Origin: Isoetes taiwanensis
Taxonomy: Eukaryota > Streptophyta > Lycopodiopsida > Isoetales > Isoetaceae
NCBI GenBank assembly: GCA_021234155.1
Contig: JAJEKV010000045.1
Location: 2,871,434-2,935,433, forward strand
Length of the DNA: 64,000 nt
Direction: 5' to 3'
A model generated the notes under the pieces. It made no database searches and had not been told where the DNA came from. It was given only the letters and a program-made list of their open reading frames with translations. The first letter of the stretch is position 1. Each line of letters opens with the position of its first letter. The position numbers and the translations under genes are program-made. Positions 22,011 to 35,031 of this stretch are shown here, piece by piece.

Positions 22011-24942
22011 AATATGACAAATGAGAATGTTTCAATAATGGTTGAAGAAACTGAGACCTCTTTTCAGGATGCCGCCATTTGTAACACTGGAGCAAACAAT
22101 CCGTTGCATCATAAACATGTATTGTGCTGCAGGAGAAGACACAATATAAAGGTCCTGATGGACTCTTTGCTAATGTATGGCAAGACTGTTGGCTGATCGG
22201 GAGTTCCGGGCACGCAGTGGATGTTCAACCAAGTATGTTGTCGCCGCTTCCGCAGAAGTGCCCTTGATCCTTTACGTTCTTGGAACTTTTATAGCCGCTA
22301 TACCATTCGAGTCAAAGAATGGCACGCTACACCAACTAGCCTAGAAGGCACATTGTCCTCGAAAGATAGATCATCTCCTGTTGGAATGCCTTGCGGCAGT
22401 TTGTTGAGTAGTAATGCCTTGCGGCAGTTTGTCGAGTCAATGTCATCAGGTGGGTCAGCAAGGAGGGACCGATCTTTGGTGATTGCCCTCTCGGTGGTGG
22501 TATAGCATGTGGTCCACTTTTGGCACCGGGGCAGTGGTCTCAAAGTTATCTCTTTATATGATATAACGGCCAGTGGCCAAATGGATTTGAGTTCTCCAAC
22601 GCAATGGAGAAATGAAGGAAACCTAGTTGTTGGAGAAGAGGAGGACAAGCATGAGTCTCTTACCAACATGAGTCTATTGCTTGCGTGGATTAGAGGCACG
22701 GATGAAGAGATGTTGAGGCACATAACCGGCACAAATTAGTCTCTTTAATAAGCCTAGAACAAACTCATTGGAATTTATTGGTTGTATTAGCTTTGTGTTG
22801 GCTTTGCATATTTGATGTCATCCATATTTACGCCTTTGGGAAGGGGAAAACGTCTTTAGGAAATTATCTCGAGGAATCCGCCATACGGTTTGTTGTTACT
22901 AAGATCCAAAGTTGATAGTCCAATTCGACTTACTAATATTCTTTGATATAGTGCCACCACGGATGACAACTGTTGATATGGAAAGGCCTATTGACTATTA
23001 TGGAACTACTCCTAGCCGTCATATTAATAATAGGATCTATTCTCCGGAATTTTAGCGATTTATTAAAAATTTCTTTATCACATCGATAGGTATGCTTATT
23101 GAATTTCGAGTCCATTGCATGTCTACCATGAACTTGAAAATCTAGATATTTTTTCAAAGCCGACACTCCCTTTCGGTTTTCCTTTGGACTTATAGTTGAA
23201 AATCTAGATATTTTCGCAAAAGCCTACACTCCTTTTCGGTTCCTTTGGACTTATAGTTGGACGATCCACGGGCTTCCATATGCACATTGACCTTGCCACT
23301 TAAGAGATTGCGTAAGTTCTCCTTCAGATGGTAACTATTTTCTTAAGATTGCCTTATACATCGATACGATATTTATGCATTTCTACGTCCAATATTGCAT
23401 AAAACTAAAGCAACATGTTAATAATTTATCGGTTAAGACACCACAAATTTATTAGTTGAACAGGCGTGCTTAGAACTCCACAATGCTTTGGACCTTAGAT
23501 GCTTTAATTTACTGAACATCATGCCTGAAAGACACATGCTGAAATCATGCAGAAACACACAACATAACCTAAAATGTTATGCAAGTTGGCTAAAATGTTA
23601 TGCAAGTTGGCTAACATCCATTAAGTTACCATGAATAAGCACCTCAACTAGTGTGAACTAGTGTGGTCAATTAGTGTGAATAAACACCTCGAACATGTTT
23701 GCCAATACACACTCAAGAGGTGGCACTAGGATGGTGCCACCTACCATGTTGTGTGTTTGCATGTGCAGTGGGCGCACATGTGAAGACTTGTTCTACTAGC
23801 AATGGAAAACTAAGCTAAGCACTTCACTTCAAAACTAACGAGGAAAAATGATAACCACGTTGGAATTGAACTTTTGTTGCAAGTGATTTCAATAATATAT
23901 CACTATTGTTTCCTGGGTCTTGATTTTAGTGGCAATGCAAAGTCGCAACCACTATTGTCTTTTGGGTTTCGGAGCAACACTTGAATTAATTTAGAATGCT
24001 AGCAAATGGTAGCAATTGACGACTAAGTAAATGCGCAACACTTGAATTTGTTTAAATATGACCATGTAAGAAAACATGGCCTTTGTGCAGTATTAGATGT
24101 TGTGGAACTACTTGGTAGGTTGCATGGATGTTGTTATCATGTATTTTCTCGACATCATGCATCAAATGCTATTTTTTACTTTGGCTTCTTCGGCTATAGC
24201 TCGACTCTTCCCATTTAATTCAAATTTTAGCTTGCCTTTTCAATTTAACCTTGCTGAATGGAGTGACTTTTACTTCTATCTTGCTAAAATATTTGTACAA
24301 ATGTTTTTCATGCACGCTACTACTTTTAAAAGAAGCTCAAATTGATGTTGAATTGATTGATGTAGAATTAAGAAACAATCCATCATGCTTAGGCGTCTCT
24401 TCTTCCTTTTTTTTTTATTCGAATGGGAAGGAGCTAATAATATTATAGTTTTGCTTGAACATGATATTCACATCATAAAGTAAGGATAGCTTAAAAGTTG
24501 CCTGATAATTTCTTGATATTGGGTACTTGGGGATTGTCAATGGATATATTTAATTTGGTAGACATTCAAAACACATATAAAACTACAACTGTTGGGAGAG
24601 AGAAAGTGGAATTGTATACGTGACCATCCAAAAAAATATATCTATGCATAAATGTGAGGGAAAGGTACATATTATTCGCATTTTTAATAGTACAGATGGA
24701 GAAAACCAAATAAGAAGGTTTTGTGCTTTCCTATATAGGGACATTATGCTGATCAATTTGAGGATGAATTAACCACGTTTTTTGCTGAAATTATTATGCG
24801 AAGATCGTTCTCCTATAATCATTGATTGTACAACTACTCATAGTACAACTACTCAGAGAAACAATAACAGGTTAATAAAGTCTTTGCAGCCTGTTGACTT
24901 TGCAAAATTCCTTTGTAGTACACCTCTTGCAGTAAACCCCTC
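22011..24942. other. Mostly unrecognised; two small tandem duplications
   Basis: From 22014 to 22740 there are overlapping ORFs of 60-144 codons on both strands, none with a domain. Farther on, 'tgaaaatctagatatttt...ggacttatagt' is duplicated at 23134-23262 (unit about 62 bp) and 'aaaatgttatgcaagttggct' at 23573-23614. The rest is AT-rich without supportable genes. Confidence 0.4.
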
Positions 24943-25280
24943 ATAGTACAAAAACTTGTATATCACTATATATATACAATTATATTGGGTGCCACAAATG
25001 ATGTAGAGTCTCAAATGGTGTAGAGATTATGCCACAAAATTTTGGTAGAGATTGATCTCGGCCGTCCATCTTTTGAGATGGACGCCCGCACGGGTGCCAC
25101 CTCGTAACTCCCCAAGCACCCCTTCTTGTTGGTGTACCAAAATATTGGTACAGATTGATCTCGGCCGCCCATCTCGAGATGAACGCCCCACATTAAAAGC
25201 CCCAATTCGATTTCTCCATCGAATTGGTCCGTGGATTTTCGAGACGTTGAAACCCCCAAATTATCCCCCTTCGGCCCGAT
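24943..25280 (+). repeat. Promoter-like dispersed repeat, copy at 25 kb
   Basis: Starts 'atagtacaaaaacttgtata', then 'attatattgggtgccacaaa' and 'TTTTGGTAGAGATTGATCTC' with GGCCGTCCATC / GATGGACG, closely matching 16131-16290. The GATCTCGGCCG block appears twice (25052 and 25157). No AT palindrome or reverse half is present on its left, as at 16 kb. Confidence 0.85.
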
Positions 25281-26880
25281 TCCGGATCCCAAATATGGTT
25301 TGGCGATGGTATTCGAAGAATATCAAACTAATGTTAAGCAAGCACGGCATATGGGGCACCTCGCGACGGCAATCCCGGTGACAAGGCTTTCCCCTTCGGT
25401 TGGCAAAATGCGATCCTTTTGCCTTCTCCATTCCTTTGCTTTTAATTGATCTCCCCGTCCGCTATATTTACCAAAAAAATCTGAGCCAAGCTTTTCCTTT
25501 TTTCCTTTCATGTCTTGCTCGTAAAATGAAGATATCCAGCGTCCTCGAAAGCGAGATAAGTCGATTCCTCGAAGCTTCAATGGTAGACTAGATCCTGATG
25601 TTCGGAATGAATGTTGTGCATGCCAAAGCGCTTTATCTCGCTTTATAAAATTCAGATTTGTCTTTTCGCTGGTCTACTTGTTACCAATAGAAGTTGAAAA
25701 GGAAGGCCTCGTGATCAAATGAAAGGAGAGAATTCTGTTTAACTCTTACAGTGCTATTGTGCCGAGAAACGCCTCCTCTGCGGATTCATCGAGGTAAGGT
25801 TTTTATAATGCATTGTCCAAGATAACATTATGGTTTCCGGAGATTTTTGAGGAACCATCAAATGCTTTTCCACTTTCTTGAATATTATGCCCCGCATACA
25901 CATGTAACTCCGCCGCTTCTTTTTTGCGGGATGGGTGATATGAACGCCCGCCATATTTCATTTGGATGTCGTTTATCAACTCTATTTAACCGGGCTAGGC
26001 TTATAAAAATATTTCTCAAAAACTTGAAGATTTACGATTTGCGTGTAGGTCGCCTTTGGAGCTAGAAGTGCGATTTTCAACCAAAGCTTTAAGGTTAATA
26101 TCACCTTTCTTGCTCTGATTTTGACTATTTAAATCGGTTCTTTCAAACAGCAGTAATCGGAGATTGTTGTCTAAGCCTTCAAACATGGATGGGTCATATG
26201 AAACATTTGCCATATTTCATTTGGATGTCGCTTATCGACTCTATTTAACCTGTCTAGGCTTTTAAAAATATCGAATATCACTTCCGGTTGGCATTTATTG
26301 ATGTTTAGGTTCCTGTTTTAATCACCTATCTCTTGCCCTAAGAAGCAGATATTCCAGGTAATTTACTCCAGATTTTCGGCCAGTCTGCTGAATATGGATT
26401 TCAAATATGGATTATGTTTAACTCGATTTAGTTTGTTTGCTTGCGGTTTTCTTCAGCAATGCTCATTTTGCCTTATTATATCCGATTGATAGCATTGCAA
26501 TTTACGTAGACAATTTCCAAAACAGAATTTTCAATGGCAACGTAGATAATATAGGAGCCGTCGCAGAGGAGTTTGATGGGTAGAATAACAATTGTCACAA
26601 CTTGGATGCCGAGTAAAAGTTTGTATGAGCTTTTTATGTTCTCTTTGTTTTGCTGTCATGAAATGATGTAGTGGTGGATGTGGTGTTGTAAACCGAAAGC
26701 ATGCCATTCTTTGCCGCGACCGCGATGAAACCAACAAAGCGATAGGCTTCTCATTCATCTCGCAGATTTCTATTAATGAGGGATGGATAGCCGCACATGC
26801 GAACTACCCACTTAAAAAATAAAGGGAAAATCCAATTATAACATTTGGACCCCAAAAACAAATACAATGCTAATAGATGA
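25281..26880 (+). other. Gene-like leader without recognised gene; an 84-bp direct repeat
   Basis: Moderately GC-rich for the first 350 bp, then AT-rich. 'ggatgggtgatatgaacg...' at 25929-26012 recurs at 26188-26271 ('ccatatttcatttggatgtc' shared). No protein family seen. Confidence 0.4.
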
Positions 26881-26894
26881 GTGGTTGATGTACG

Positions 26895-26965
26895 CCGAAA
26901 GCTTATCACCGGATTAAAAACCCGCCCTTTCGGGTTTTCGAGGAAAAACCCTAGTGATAAGCCTT
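26895..26965 (-). repeat. LINE-A/B-type 3' hairpin on the minus strand
   Basis: Read on the minus strand: 'tttttcctcgaaaacccgaa', 'agggcgggtttttaatccgg', nearly the same as the 3' untranslated hairpin of LINE-A (7520-7565) and LINE-B (44215-44262). No reverse transcriptase lies upstream of it on this strand, so it may be the tail of a non-autonomous element that borrows the LINE 3' end. Confidence 0.65.
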
Positions 26966-27200
26966 CGCAAGGGGCTTAGACAAACGTAAAGCATAGAATC
27001 GCTCCCAAAACCCGCGCATGGAGAAGTCAAAAACGGATGGCGCCGCCAACCCTGCAGACCGCACAACACCAACAACAAACGAGAAACATACCAAAAATAG
27101 CATCACCCAGTTGGGTGGAAAAAGCATCACCCAAGGGTGGAAAAACATGATAAACGTAACTTTACAAAATATAGTAAACAAAGAAGGGGGAGGGTGGGTT

Positions 27201-27732
27201 CAAAGAGAATAAGGTATGCGGGCCGAGAAGAGGAAGCCGATGAAACGTCGATGAAGAACTTTGCAATAAGTAGCAAACGCCCAACCCGATTTAACGGCTC
27301 AAAACGCGATGCATGCATGTGATGCATGCAATGCATGCATGCTGCCTTTGAGCAAGAATCTTGGGACTTCACGCCGAATCGGCGACATTCTTGCACCGCG
27401 ACCGCATGAAACCAACAAAGCCCGAATACCAAAGGACTTCCTTAACAAACTAGGATCGAGGACGAAGGTCACGGGATGAAGGCTAAAGGCCGAAAAGGAC
27501 AAAGAGAAAGCAACGCCAAATTAGCCAAACCAAAGCGTGAAGAAGCCCCTCCCGCCCGGAAACAAATCAAAGAGAATAAGGTACTGCTGAGAGAAGAGGA
27601 AGCGCCGATGAAACGTCGATGAAGAACTTTGCAATAAGTAGCAAACGCCCAACCTGACGAACGGCCCAAAACGCATGCGATGCATGCATGTGATGCATGC
27701 AATGCATGCATGCTCGTCTTGAGCAAGAATGC
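27201..27732 (-). repeat. Direct repeat of about 160 bp with CATGCATG cluster
   Basis: 27201-27360 and 27568-27732 are near-identical (period about 367 bp). Each holds 'aagaactttgcaataagtag' and a dense run of GATGCATGC motifs able to pair with themselves. On the minus strand the motif reads as MHALHASHACI-type ORFs, which is a product of the repeat rather than protein evidence. CATGCATG is the RY motif of plant seed-gene promoters, but here it may simply be a hairpin. Confidence 0.75.
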
Positions 27733-27759
27733 CGATTCGCTACGCGAATCGACGACATT

Positions 27760-30700
27760 AATATGCCTTCCAGCTACTTGCATACGTCTATATTTAATTT
27801 TTATTGGCTGACACTGATTTTAAGACTTTTCGTGCCTCCCACTTGGAGACTTGCTATGTCTCCCCACAAGGTATCACCCATCAATTTGTGTATGTCTTGC
27901 TCTATGATATGCATGCGTTTTGCTAGGATGCATTCCATTATCAAAGTTCTGTTGCTTTCTGCAGGTAGCTTGGCATGTACATTAATTTGTTGATTGCTTT
28001 CCACTGTTCTTGCAATGTGAACATGAAAAGCTACTTTATGGTTGATTGCTTTTACTATTCTTCTCTAGTTCGCCTAAAATAAAGGATGTGCTGGAGAAAT
28101 GCAACTAATTATACGCTGCTTTGTTGTGCTCTATAGAGGTGCAAGATGTGCAGCGCATAATATATAAGCCATGCAGCTTTGGTATGTCTTATTGTAAAGA
28201 GGACTTTGATGTCATTTCATTGCCATGATTTATTTGTTCTCTTCCCTAAGTGAACGGAGAATGACCCAATCCTCGCCTTCTCTTTCAAAGATGCTAATCA
28301 AGAAATAATAGCTTACTCAAAGTATTGGAATTCGGACTTAGAAGGAACAAAGGGCAAATGTTAGAAGAGTTGGAGAATGAGATGCTCTTTGGTAAATAAC
28401 CATTGCAAGGTACGGATGCCTTATGCATTTTAACTGGGTTGAGCCTGAGAATGCCTCTTGTGGAGGACATCTAATGTAAGTAATTCATGTATAATGAGTT
28501 CGATTCTTGCTCCCCGCCATTCCGTGAGAGTATGTCTTTTTATCAAGTGCAAGGAATAATAGCTCTGTCAATAGCACATCATTAATTTTGCACTTGGGAG
28601 CGTGTTGAATTTTGCTTTTTGGAACCATTGTATATATAGTTATCTTTGTGGAGTATGGCATATGTGACATAATTTATTTTAGAATATGTGGGCATTGGCT
28701 TTCCTCTGTAGTTCTTATTGATTAATACAGAGTGGCAATTTGTGTTCTCGCCTTGCAAACTTTCAAGGCCAATCAAAGTAAAAGCTTCTAAATATCAAAT
28801 GTGTTTCTAGTGCTCATCATCACAATCATAATCAAATTGGGTGGCTGTCCGTATTTGAGCACTTTGAGTAATAATTACCTTGAGTGATGAAGGTAGTTAC
28901 TCCACGATCGAATACCAAAAAGTGGATGAGCAAGGTGCTTCGCGATCCAGCTTCTAGGGCAATGCGATTTTTATTCATGTTAGGGTGTAAGTTATTTAGT
29001 TCCTTTTTCGCGCGTAAACGGATGATAGAGAAATTCTTGCAATCTAAGGTGAATTATTCACCCTGTGTAATAACAGATTATTGGGATCTGTGGTATAGTA
29101 TCCCGCTTTGAGTTGATGGTGAGAAATTGACTGGCTAAATTTGTTTTTGAAACGTGGGCGGTGCACAAAAATTTGGAGAACAACTTGGTAGCATTTCTAG
29201 TCAGAAAAATGTGAAATGATGAGGTGACTTGGTGCTTACACTCTTCCAAACCTCTGTTAAATTGAGAGAATGCTTGATCTAAGATTTTGCATTAACCTGT
29301 TCCATGCCAAACTCTATAAAGTCTAGTAATGGGCATTGACTTTTTAGCAAGACATGCTCAAAGAGTTCTCTTCAAGTACCCAAAAGGTATAATTAGTTAC
29401 CTGATTAGCATGCACCATAATATCATGATATCTTAGGTATTCTCTACTTGCAGGGCTTTATGAAACCATTCCATGCATCAGGAAAAGGAAAATGGGTTGA
29501 ATGGGAAAAGGAGAGATTATTTTCTTGAAGTTCCAGTCTCTGCGCAAGTTCTTTCGGAGGGCATCTGGAATCATTATACCCTTACCTGGATTGTATGTCC
29601 TCCTTTAAATGTTTGTATGCACAACATCGATGTTTTTGCTCAGCGTTTTGTTTTGCTATTTTGCTAGGTAAATCTCGGTTCGGAGTGAACATGCTAAAAG
29701 TGAGTTCTTCCACCGATATCAATCGTGATAGGTAGTACAAGCCTTGGAGGTGTTTGTGGGTGCACTTTTTAAAGAAAATAATTGTGCCTTTGGATGCTTA
29801 ATTTACCATTCGTGATGCCATCTGAATGCAAAGACATTTCTAACATGTCGCCATGAAGCCCTTTTTTCAAGGTGGGGACCTCGGCATCATCCGTCAAGAT
29901 GAGGAAATTTCTGGTAATTCCATAATACCAACAAAGATTCTCATTTAGTAGGTACTCTAGATAGCCATGTGGAAGTCTTTGTTAGATCTTAGGCCTCAAG
30001 GAACTCTCGCATGTGATCGAGATTTGTCACAATGCGCGAGGATGATATGTGTTATGTCGGTGGGGCGGAAGCAAATTTTGTAAAACTGGTAAAACTGAGC
30101 CAATCACAGTGCAAAGCTAGCTATTGCTAGTATGAGCAAGTTTTGTGATAATTCAAGCCAAACATTTTTACGATCATTGGTGATCATTATGCCACTAGAC
30201 TTTTGTCACTATGAATACTACGGTATTCCGCTTCAAGCATTCCATTTGCCCCTATACTTGCAAAGAATTGGGATTTCGCGTGCCCTCAATATCGCGTGTG
30301 TTTGTTCTTAAATGGATCATTATTGAAGTTTGCGGCTGCTCTTAGGAACCTTATGTAGATAGAAAGCCGGTGGCTATCTTACGGTAGTTAAAACTTCTAA
30401 TTCAAACGTCCAATTCAAACTTCAAGATCTCAAATGATCACACATGCTATTAATACTTTCAAGCCTGTATTGTTTTTGCGGCTTTGTCCAATGTCAAGAC
30501 AAGAAAGGAAAATAGATGTTTTCATTTGGGGATGTCTTTTGAATCGTTGGATCCAATGTTGACACGCTGTGTACTGACGTTATACTTAGACTCATACTTA
30601 GACTCAGGTAATTTTTATGTAGAGTTAACATAATATTTGGATATGAAGAGTGCGGTTCTTAATAGCATTACGCATGCTGGTTTATTATGTGGCAATCTAT

Positions 30701-31520
30701 TGGTTATGGGAACAACTATAGGTGTTTAAACAGGTTCACACTAATAAGAACTAGAAATAGAATCATACATGCAGATAAATGGAAGATACATGCAAAACAA
30801 GAACCTGGTTATCCTAGTGACAAAGAAGTGAGGTGCTTTTGAAGCATTTGCATTTGACATATTCATGCAAAATGATGCAGGCGGGGATAAGTTGAACAAA
30901 ATGGCTGGAATTGTTCCGATTACATACTTATTGATGGGAATCAGTTCCCGATAGATTGAGAAAATGATGAATTGCATGCTATACGCACCTTTGAATGACA
31001 AAAGGTAATGCACCAATGCATGCATGAAAGGGGTCTTTGTTTTCTTATCGAATCCTTCTTTGACTTGTTTGATCCAGATTGTATTTGGTTTATGTTGGCT
31101 AAAATTGAAACAACTCGATGTGTTTTAAGTCTTGGCGGTGTTTCTATGACTTGGATAGCTTTGTTGCGGTTCTGAGAGCTTTAGGGTGCATTCGAAAGTG
31201 GACAAAATTACTATCTTTGTGCCCGGTTCGTTTTTACTTGTGGTTGATTCACAGAAAAGCAGGATGAAGCTTCATATGTTAAGTACAAAAACAGCCATGT
31301 GTGTTCCAAAGTTGGATGACATTAATGCCGAATTTGGTCAAGACGGTGTAGGATTTGATTTCCGACAAAGAGTTCAATGGTTGTAGCAAATACTATTGCA
31401 AAGACCGAGGGATCTGAAACAAGTAGCAAGTTTGTATTCGAGCAAAAATTATAGTTTATTCAAGCACTTGGCCACATTGAATGTGCGCAGTCACGACTTC
31501 TTTTCATTCTTTGGACATTC
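27760..31520. other. Long AT-rich stretch without a supportable gene
   Basis: Exon-like scraps are visible on the plus strand, for example FHASGKGKWVEWEKERLF around 29465-29520 and RHAQRVLFKYPK before a GT at 29387, but no family was recognised and frames are short. Confidence 0.35.
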
Positions 31521-31523
31521 TAG

Positions 31524-31745
31524 GAGAATTGTTTGGCCGTTTGTTTAAAATTGTTGGTTTCAACAAAATTTCAATGAGGTTCGACAAAGTTGCCCAAGAT
31601 AGATAGACATCTTAACTTCACATCGTCCCTAAATACTGGGGAGAAATGTTTGGTCGATTCGTTTAATGTTGTTGGCTTTAACAAGGTTTCCGGACAAGGT
31701 TGCCCAAATCTGAGATGCACTTAACTTTACATGGTCCCTAAATAC
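31524..31745 (+). repeat. Imperfect tandem duplication, unit about 116 bp
   Basis: 'gaattgtttggccgtttgtt' at 31526 is repeated as 'gaaatgtttggtcgattcgt' at 31642. Both copies continue through 'aaggttgcccaa'-like sequence and end near 'ggtccctaaatac'. A short degenerate GAATCT/GGATCT-like stretch follows to 31960. Confidence 0.7.
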
Positions 31746-34040
31746 AATCAACTATGATAAACTTTGTACAATTCTTGGGGAGCCAAAGAAGTACTCAAGA
31801 AACCTAGTGGAATACTATTAAAATCATAGGGGATCTTCATAGAAAGGGGATTTAAAGGAAAATATTCATAAGATTTTAAGAAAGCTTTGAAGATCATGAT
31901 AAAGCTAATTGGATCTTAATGTGAGGGAATGTTCACATCTCAAATGTCAGGCCTCAAATTTAAATCTTGAAGAACCTACAAGTGATGGATAAAAAAGATG
32001 CCTCTTTAATTTCTCACAATAGTTCTACCCAGCTTTTTCTTTCTTTTTGCAAACAGTGAACATGATTCAGAAGATATAATCTGTAAGGGAACAAGCCCTT
32101 TGATGAATATAATTCGGATACAAATTTTGGTTTCTTCATGGTGGAGATTTAGATTCTATGCAAACTTTTTGTTTGAAATAATTGATTTCAAGTATGCAGA
32201 TTAATCATGTAGTTGGAAAAACAAAATGCATTTGGCACTGGAAGGATTTGGCTATGGCTATGGTTGGGCATGAGCAGATTGGCTTCAATTCCTTTCAATA
32301 GAAGGGTCCTTCATTTACCAAGGCAGTGTTTTGGATATGTAGCATCCTCCTTGGAATTTCGTTGTAGGCATTGTTTGAAAGCTCAAACAGTGGAGCAAAG
32401 GGCATCCGAAGCGAAACTAAAATGGATGCCTTATGTATTAGTTGCTTGGTTTGAAAAATGCATGCATTTTTGGGTGGTTCTTTGAATGAAAAGAAAAACA
32501 GGTTAAACATTAAACTTTGGTATTAATTGTTTATTTGTGACATAGCATGCTCATTATGTTGGCTTCTCTAAACACTGGAAGGCTCTTGCTTTGCTACTTA
32601 TTGGAATAAGTGTGAACCAACTCCATGGAACACTTATCGAACTACAATAATAGTTCCATCCAAGATAGGGTGTTCTTGAAAGACAAGAGCAAGAAACTCC
32701 TTGGCTACATTAAGGAGTTTTGTGATTTGAGTTGTGATGTTGAGATGTCATGTTTATGGTTATAGCTTCTTTTAGCATAATCTATAGGTCTTGATATTAA
32801 CCGCATTGCTCGTGAGTAAACAAAAATATTATGTGAAAATTGAAGAATGTATCATTGTTTACATCTTAGTGATACGTACGTTAAAACATTTTAAGGTGGC
32901 CACATTCAGGCCGTTTAATTTTAAGATTTGATCTCATCCATTGAATAAAAGTCATTGAAATAAATGAGGAAATTAAATCTTGGAGCATGCTCGATGTGTC
33001 TCAATTTTCACCATTGGGGGACGAAGCCAAGAATGGCCGAGCTCTCGCAATCGATTTCTCAAGTTATCTAATGCCGAATTCCAGCCTTTCCCGGCATCCC
33101 GTCTGCTTCAAGGCCATCTAGGTCCGCTAACATATAATGAAGATTGTGTAACATTTGTCTCCAACATATTTCCAACATTTTTGCCCAACATATGTCCAAT
33201 ATATGCCCAACCACTGTCCAACATATATTTGAGATATGCCCAAGATATATTAAAGGCTTGCAAATGGTCGTTTTGTATTTGCCAAATGCAGTATTCTGTC
33301 ACAGACAATTCTATGTGGAACTATTGAGAGTTGAAGGAATTTAAGGCATAAAGGTACTTATTCCATCGAAGGATGGAGACGCTTCCATAGATGTTGGCAC
33401 ATCAAGATATACAGTAAATATTGTCTACAGGGAAATCCTCTAAGAGTGAGTCTAATACATAGAACATCTATTTCTTTTTTCTTTTTGTTCTCATTTATTA
33501 GATGGCAAATAACACTATGCCCGGCGAATTGGCATTTTAGTGGCCAGAGATCTCACCTGTGTTGAAATATGCAATGGAGTGGATTTAGAGTCTACAAATT
33601 ATTGCATTTTGAGGCGGTATTTAATTCGATTATACGAACCCACTTTGAGATGAGTTGTCTCACGTGTTGTGAGATATCATGCGCAGTTCGGATCAAAGAC
33701 TCACCAATGCATTTGCTCAACTCGATACACGCATAATAGTTTTTTAATAAATGATAGAAAAATGACGCGCTAGTGGTAAAAATGACGCATTAGTGGTAGA
33801 AGATAAAGGTGCAAGATAGAGGGGCCAGCAACAGCATGCATAAAAATCTGATTTGTTCACAAATACATGGCACATGTTCGGATAACAAATATGGTTCAAT
33901 GAGGGCAATATCTGTCAAATTAACAATGCTTCCACCTGTTTGGAAACCATTAAATCGGTTGTTTGGAAATAGTTATCTCATTTTGCTAAAAACTTTTATC
34001 ATTTCGCCAAATTAGAGTGCAGTATCGATAGGCAATTTAT
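31746..34040. other. AT-rich, no gene; short CCAACATAT minisatellite
   Basis: A faint repeat-like 'CAGGCCGTTTAATTTT...GATCTCATCCATTGA' occurs at 32905-32945. At 33160-33245 variants of 'ccaacatatntcc' repeat about seven times. ORFs across these are artefacts of the repeats. Confidence 0.45.
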
Positions 34041-34950
34041 ATCTTTGTGAACCTAGAGGAATCTTCATAGAATCTAAGGGTATCCAAGATAATCTACATA
34101 GAATCGTGGAGAATCTAGGTGAATCTTGGGGCAATCTTTAGGAATCTAGGGGAATCTCGAAAGGATCTAAGGGAATCGAAGGGAATCTTCATTGAATATT
34201 TGAGCATCTATGGAAATCTTCTTAGGATCTTAGAGAGTCTATGAGAATCTACATATAATCTTGGGGAATTTATGTGAATCTTTAGAGAATCTTTGGGAAT
34301 CTAGGAGAATCTTGATGAAATCTTGAAGATCCTAAAGGGACTTCATAGGATCTAAAGGAATCTTCATAAAATCTTTAATAATAGAGGGGAATCTTGATGA
34401 AATTTTGGAGAACCTAAAGGAATCTTCATAGAATCTAAGGAAACCGATATCTACATAGAATCATGGGGAATCTAGGTGAATCTTGAAACAACCTTTTGAA
34501 AGCTAGGGGAATCTATGGGAATCTCATGAAAATCTTTGAGAATTTGGAGGAGAATTCAAAGGAATCTTCATAAAATCTTTGAGAATATGGGGAATCTTTA
34601 CAAAATTTGAATGAATCCTTGAAATTTTGAATGAATTTACATAGAATCTTGGGGAATCTAGAGGCATGTTGGGATAATTCTCGAAAAATTTAGGGGAATC
34701 TTTATAAAATCTTAAGAATCTAGGGGAATCTTTGTGCAATCTTAGGAAATCTAGGAGAAAATCCAAGAGGATCTAAGAGAATATTTGACACTAGGTGTGC
34801 TTGCAGGGGAATCTTCATAGAATCTAATGGAATCTAGGAGAATCTACCTAGCATCTTGGGCAATCTAGAGGAATCTTGAGATAAGTTTTAGAAATTTAAG
34901 GGAATATCAAGAGAATCTTTAATAGATTCTGGGGAAACCTATGTACCTAC
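34040..34950 (+). repeat. Degenerate GAATCT-type tandem array, copy 2
   Basis: About 900 bp of variants of 'aGGAATCTTcataGAATCTa' and 'GGGGAATCTAGG', the same composition as 4050-4860. It runs into the palindrome at 34955-35031, after which the motif continues in reverse (AGATTCT, AAGATTCC) to about 35220. Confidence 0.85.
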
Positions 34951-34954
34951 ATCC

Positions 34955-35031
34955 GACTTCGTACACTCCTTATAGTACAAATACTTGTATATATATACAA
35001 GTATTTGTACTATGAGGGAGTGTACAAAGTC
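34955..35031. repeat. 77-bp palindrome at the centre of an inverted array
   Basis: 'gacttcgtacactccttata' on the left pairs with 'tatgagggagtgtacaaagt' on the right, with inner arms TAGTACAAATACTTGTATATA. It separates forward GAATCT repeats from reverse AGATTC repeats, so it is the centre of a larger inverted structure. Confidence 0.9.

Noticed and set aside
22221-22739. Overlapping ORFs of 76-144 codons on both strands
   Set aside because: No domain or codon signal; open frames on both strands point to chance.
27469-27783. Minus-strand MHALHASHACI proteins
   Set aside because: The peptide comes from the CATGCATG repeat itself.
33108-33344. ORFs rich in NIFPTFLPNICP-like text
   Set aside because: Translation of the CCAACATAT minisatellite, not a gene.
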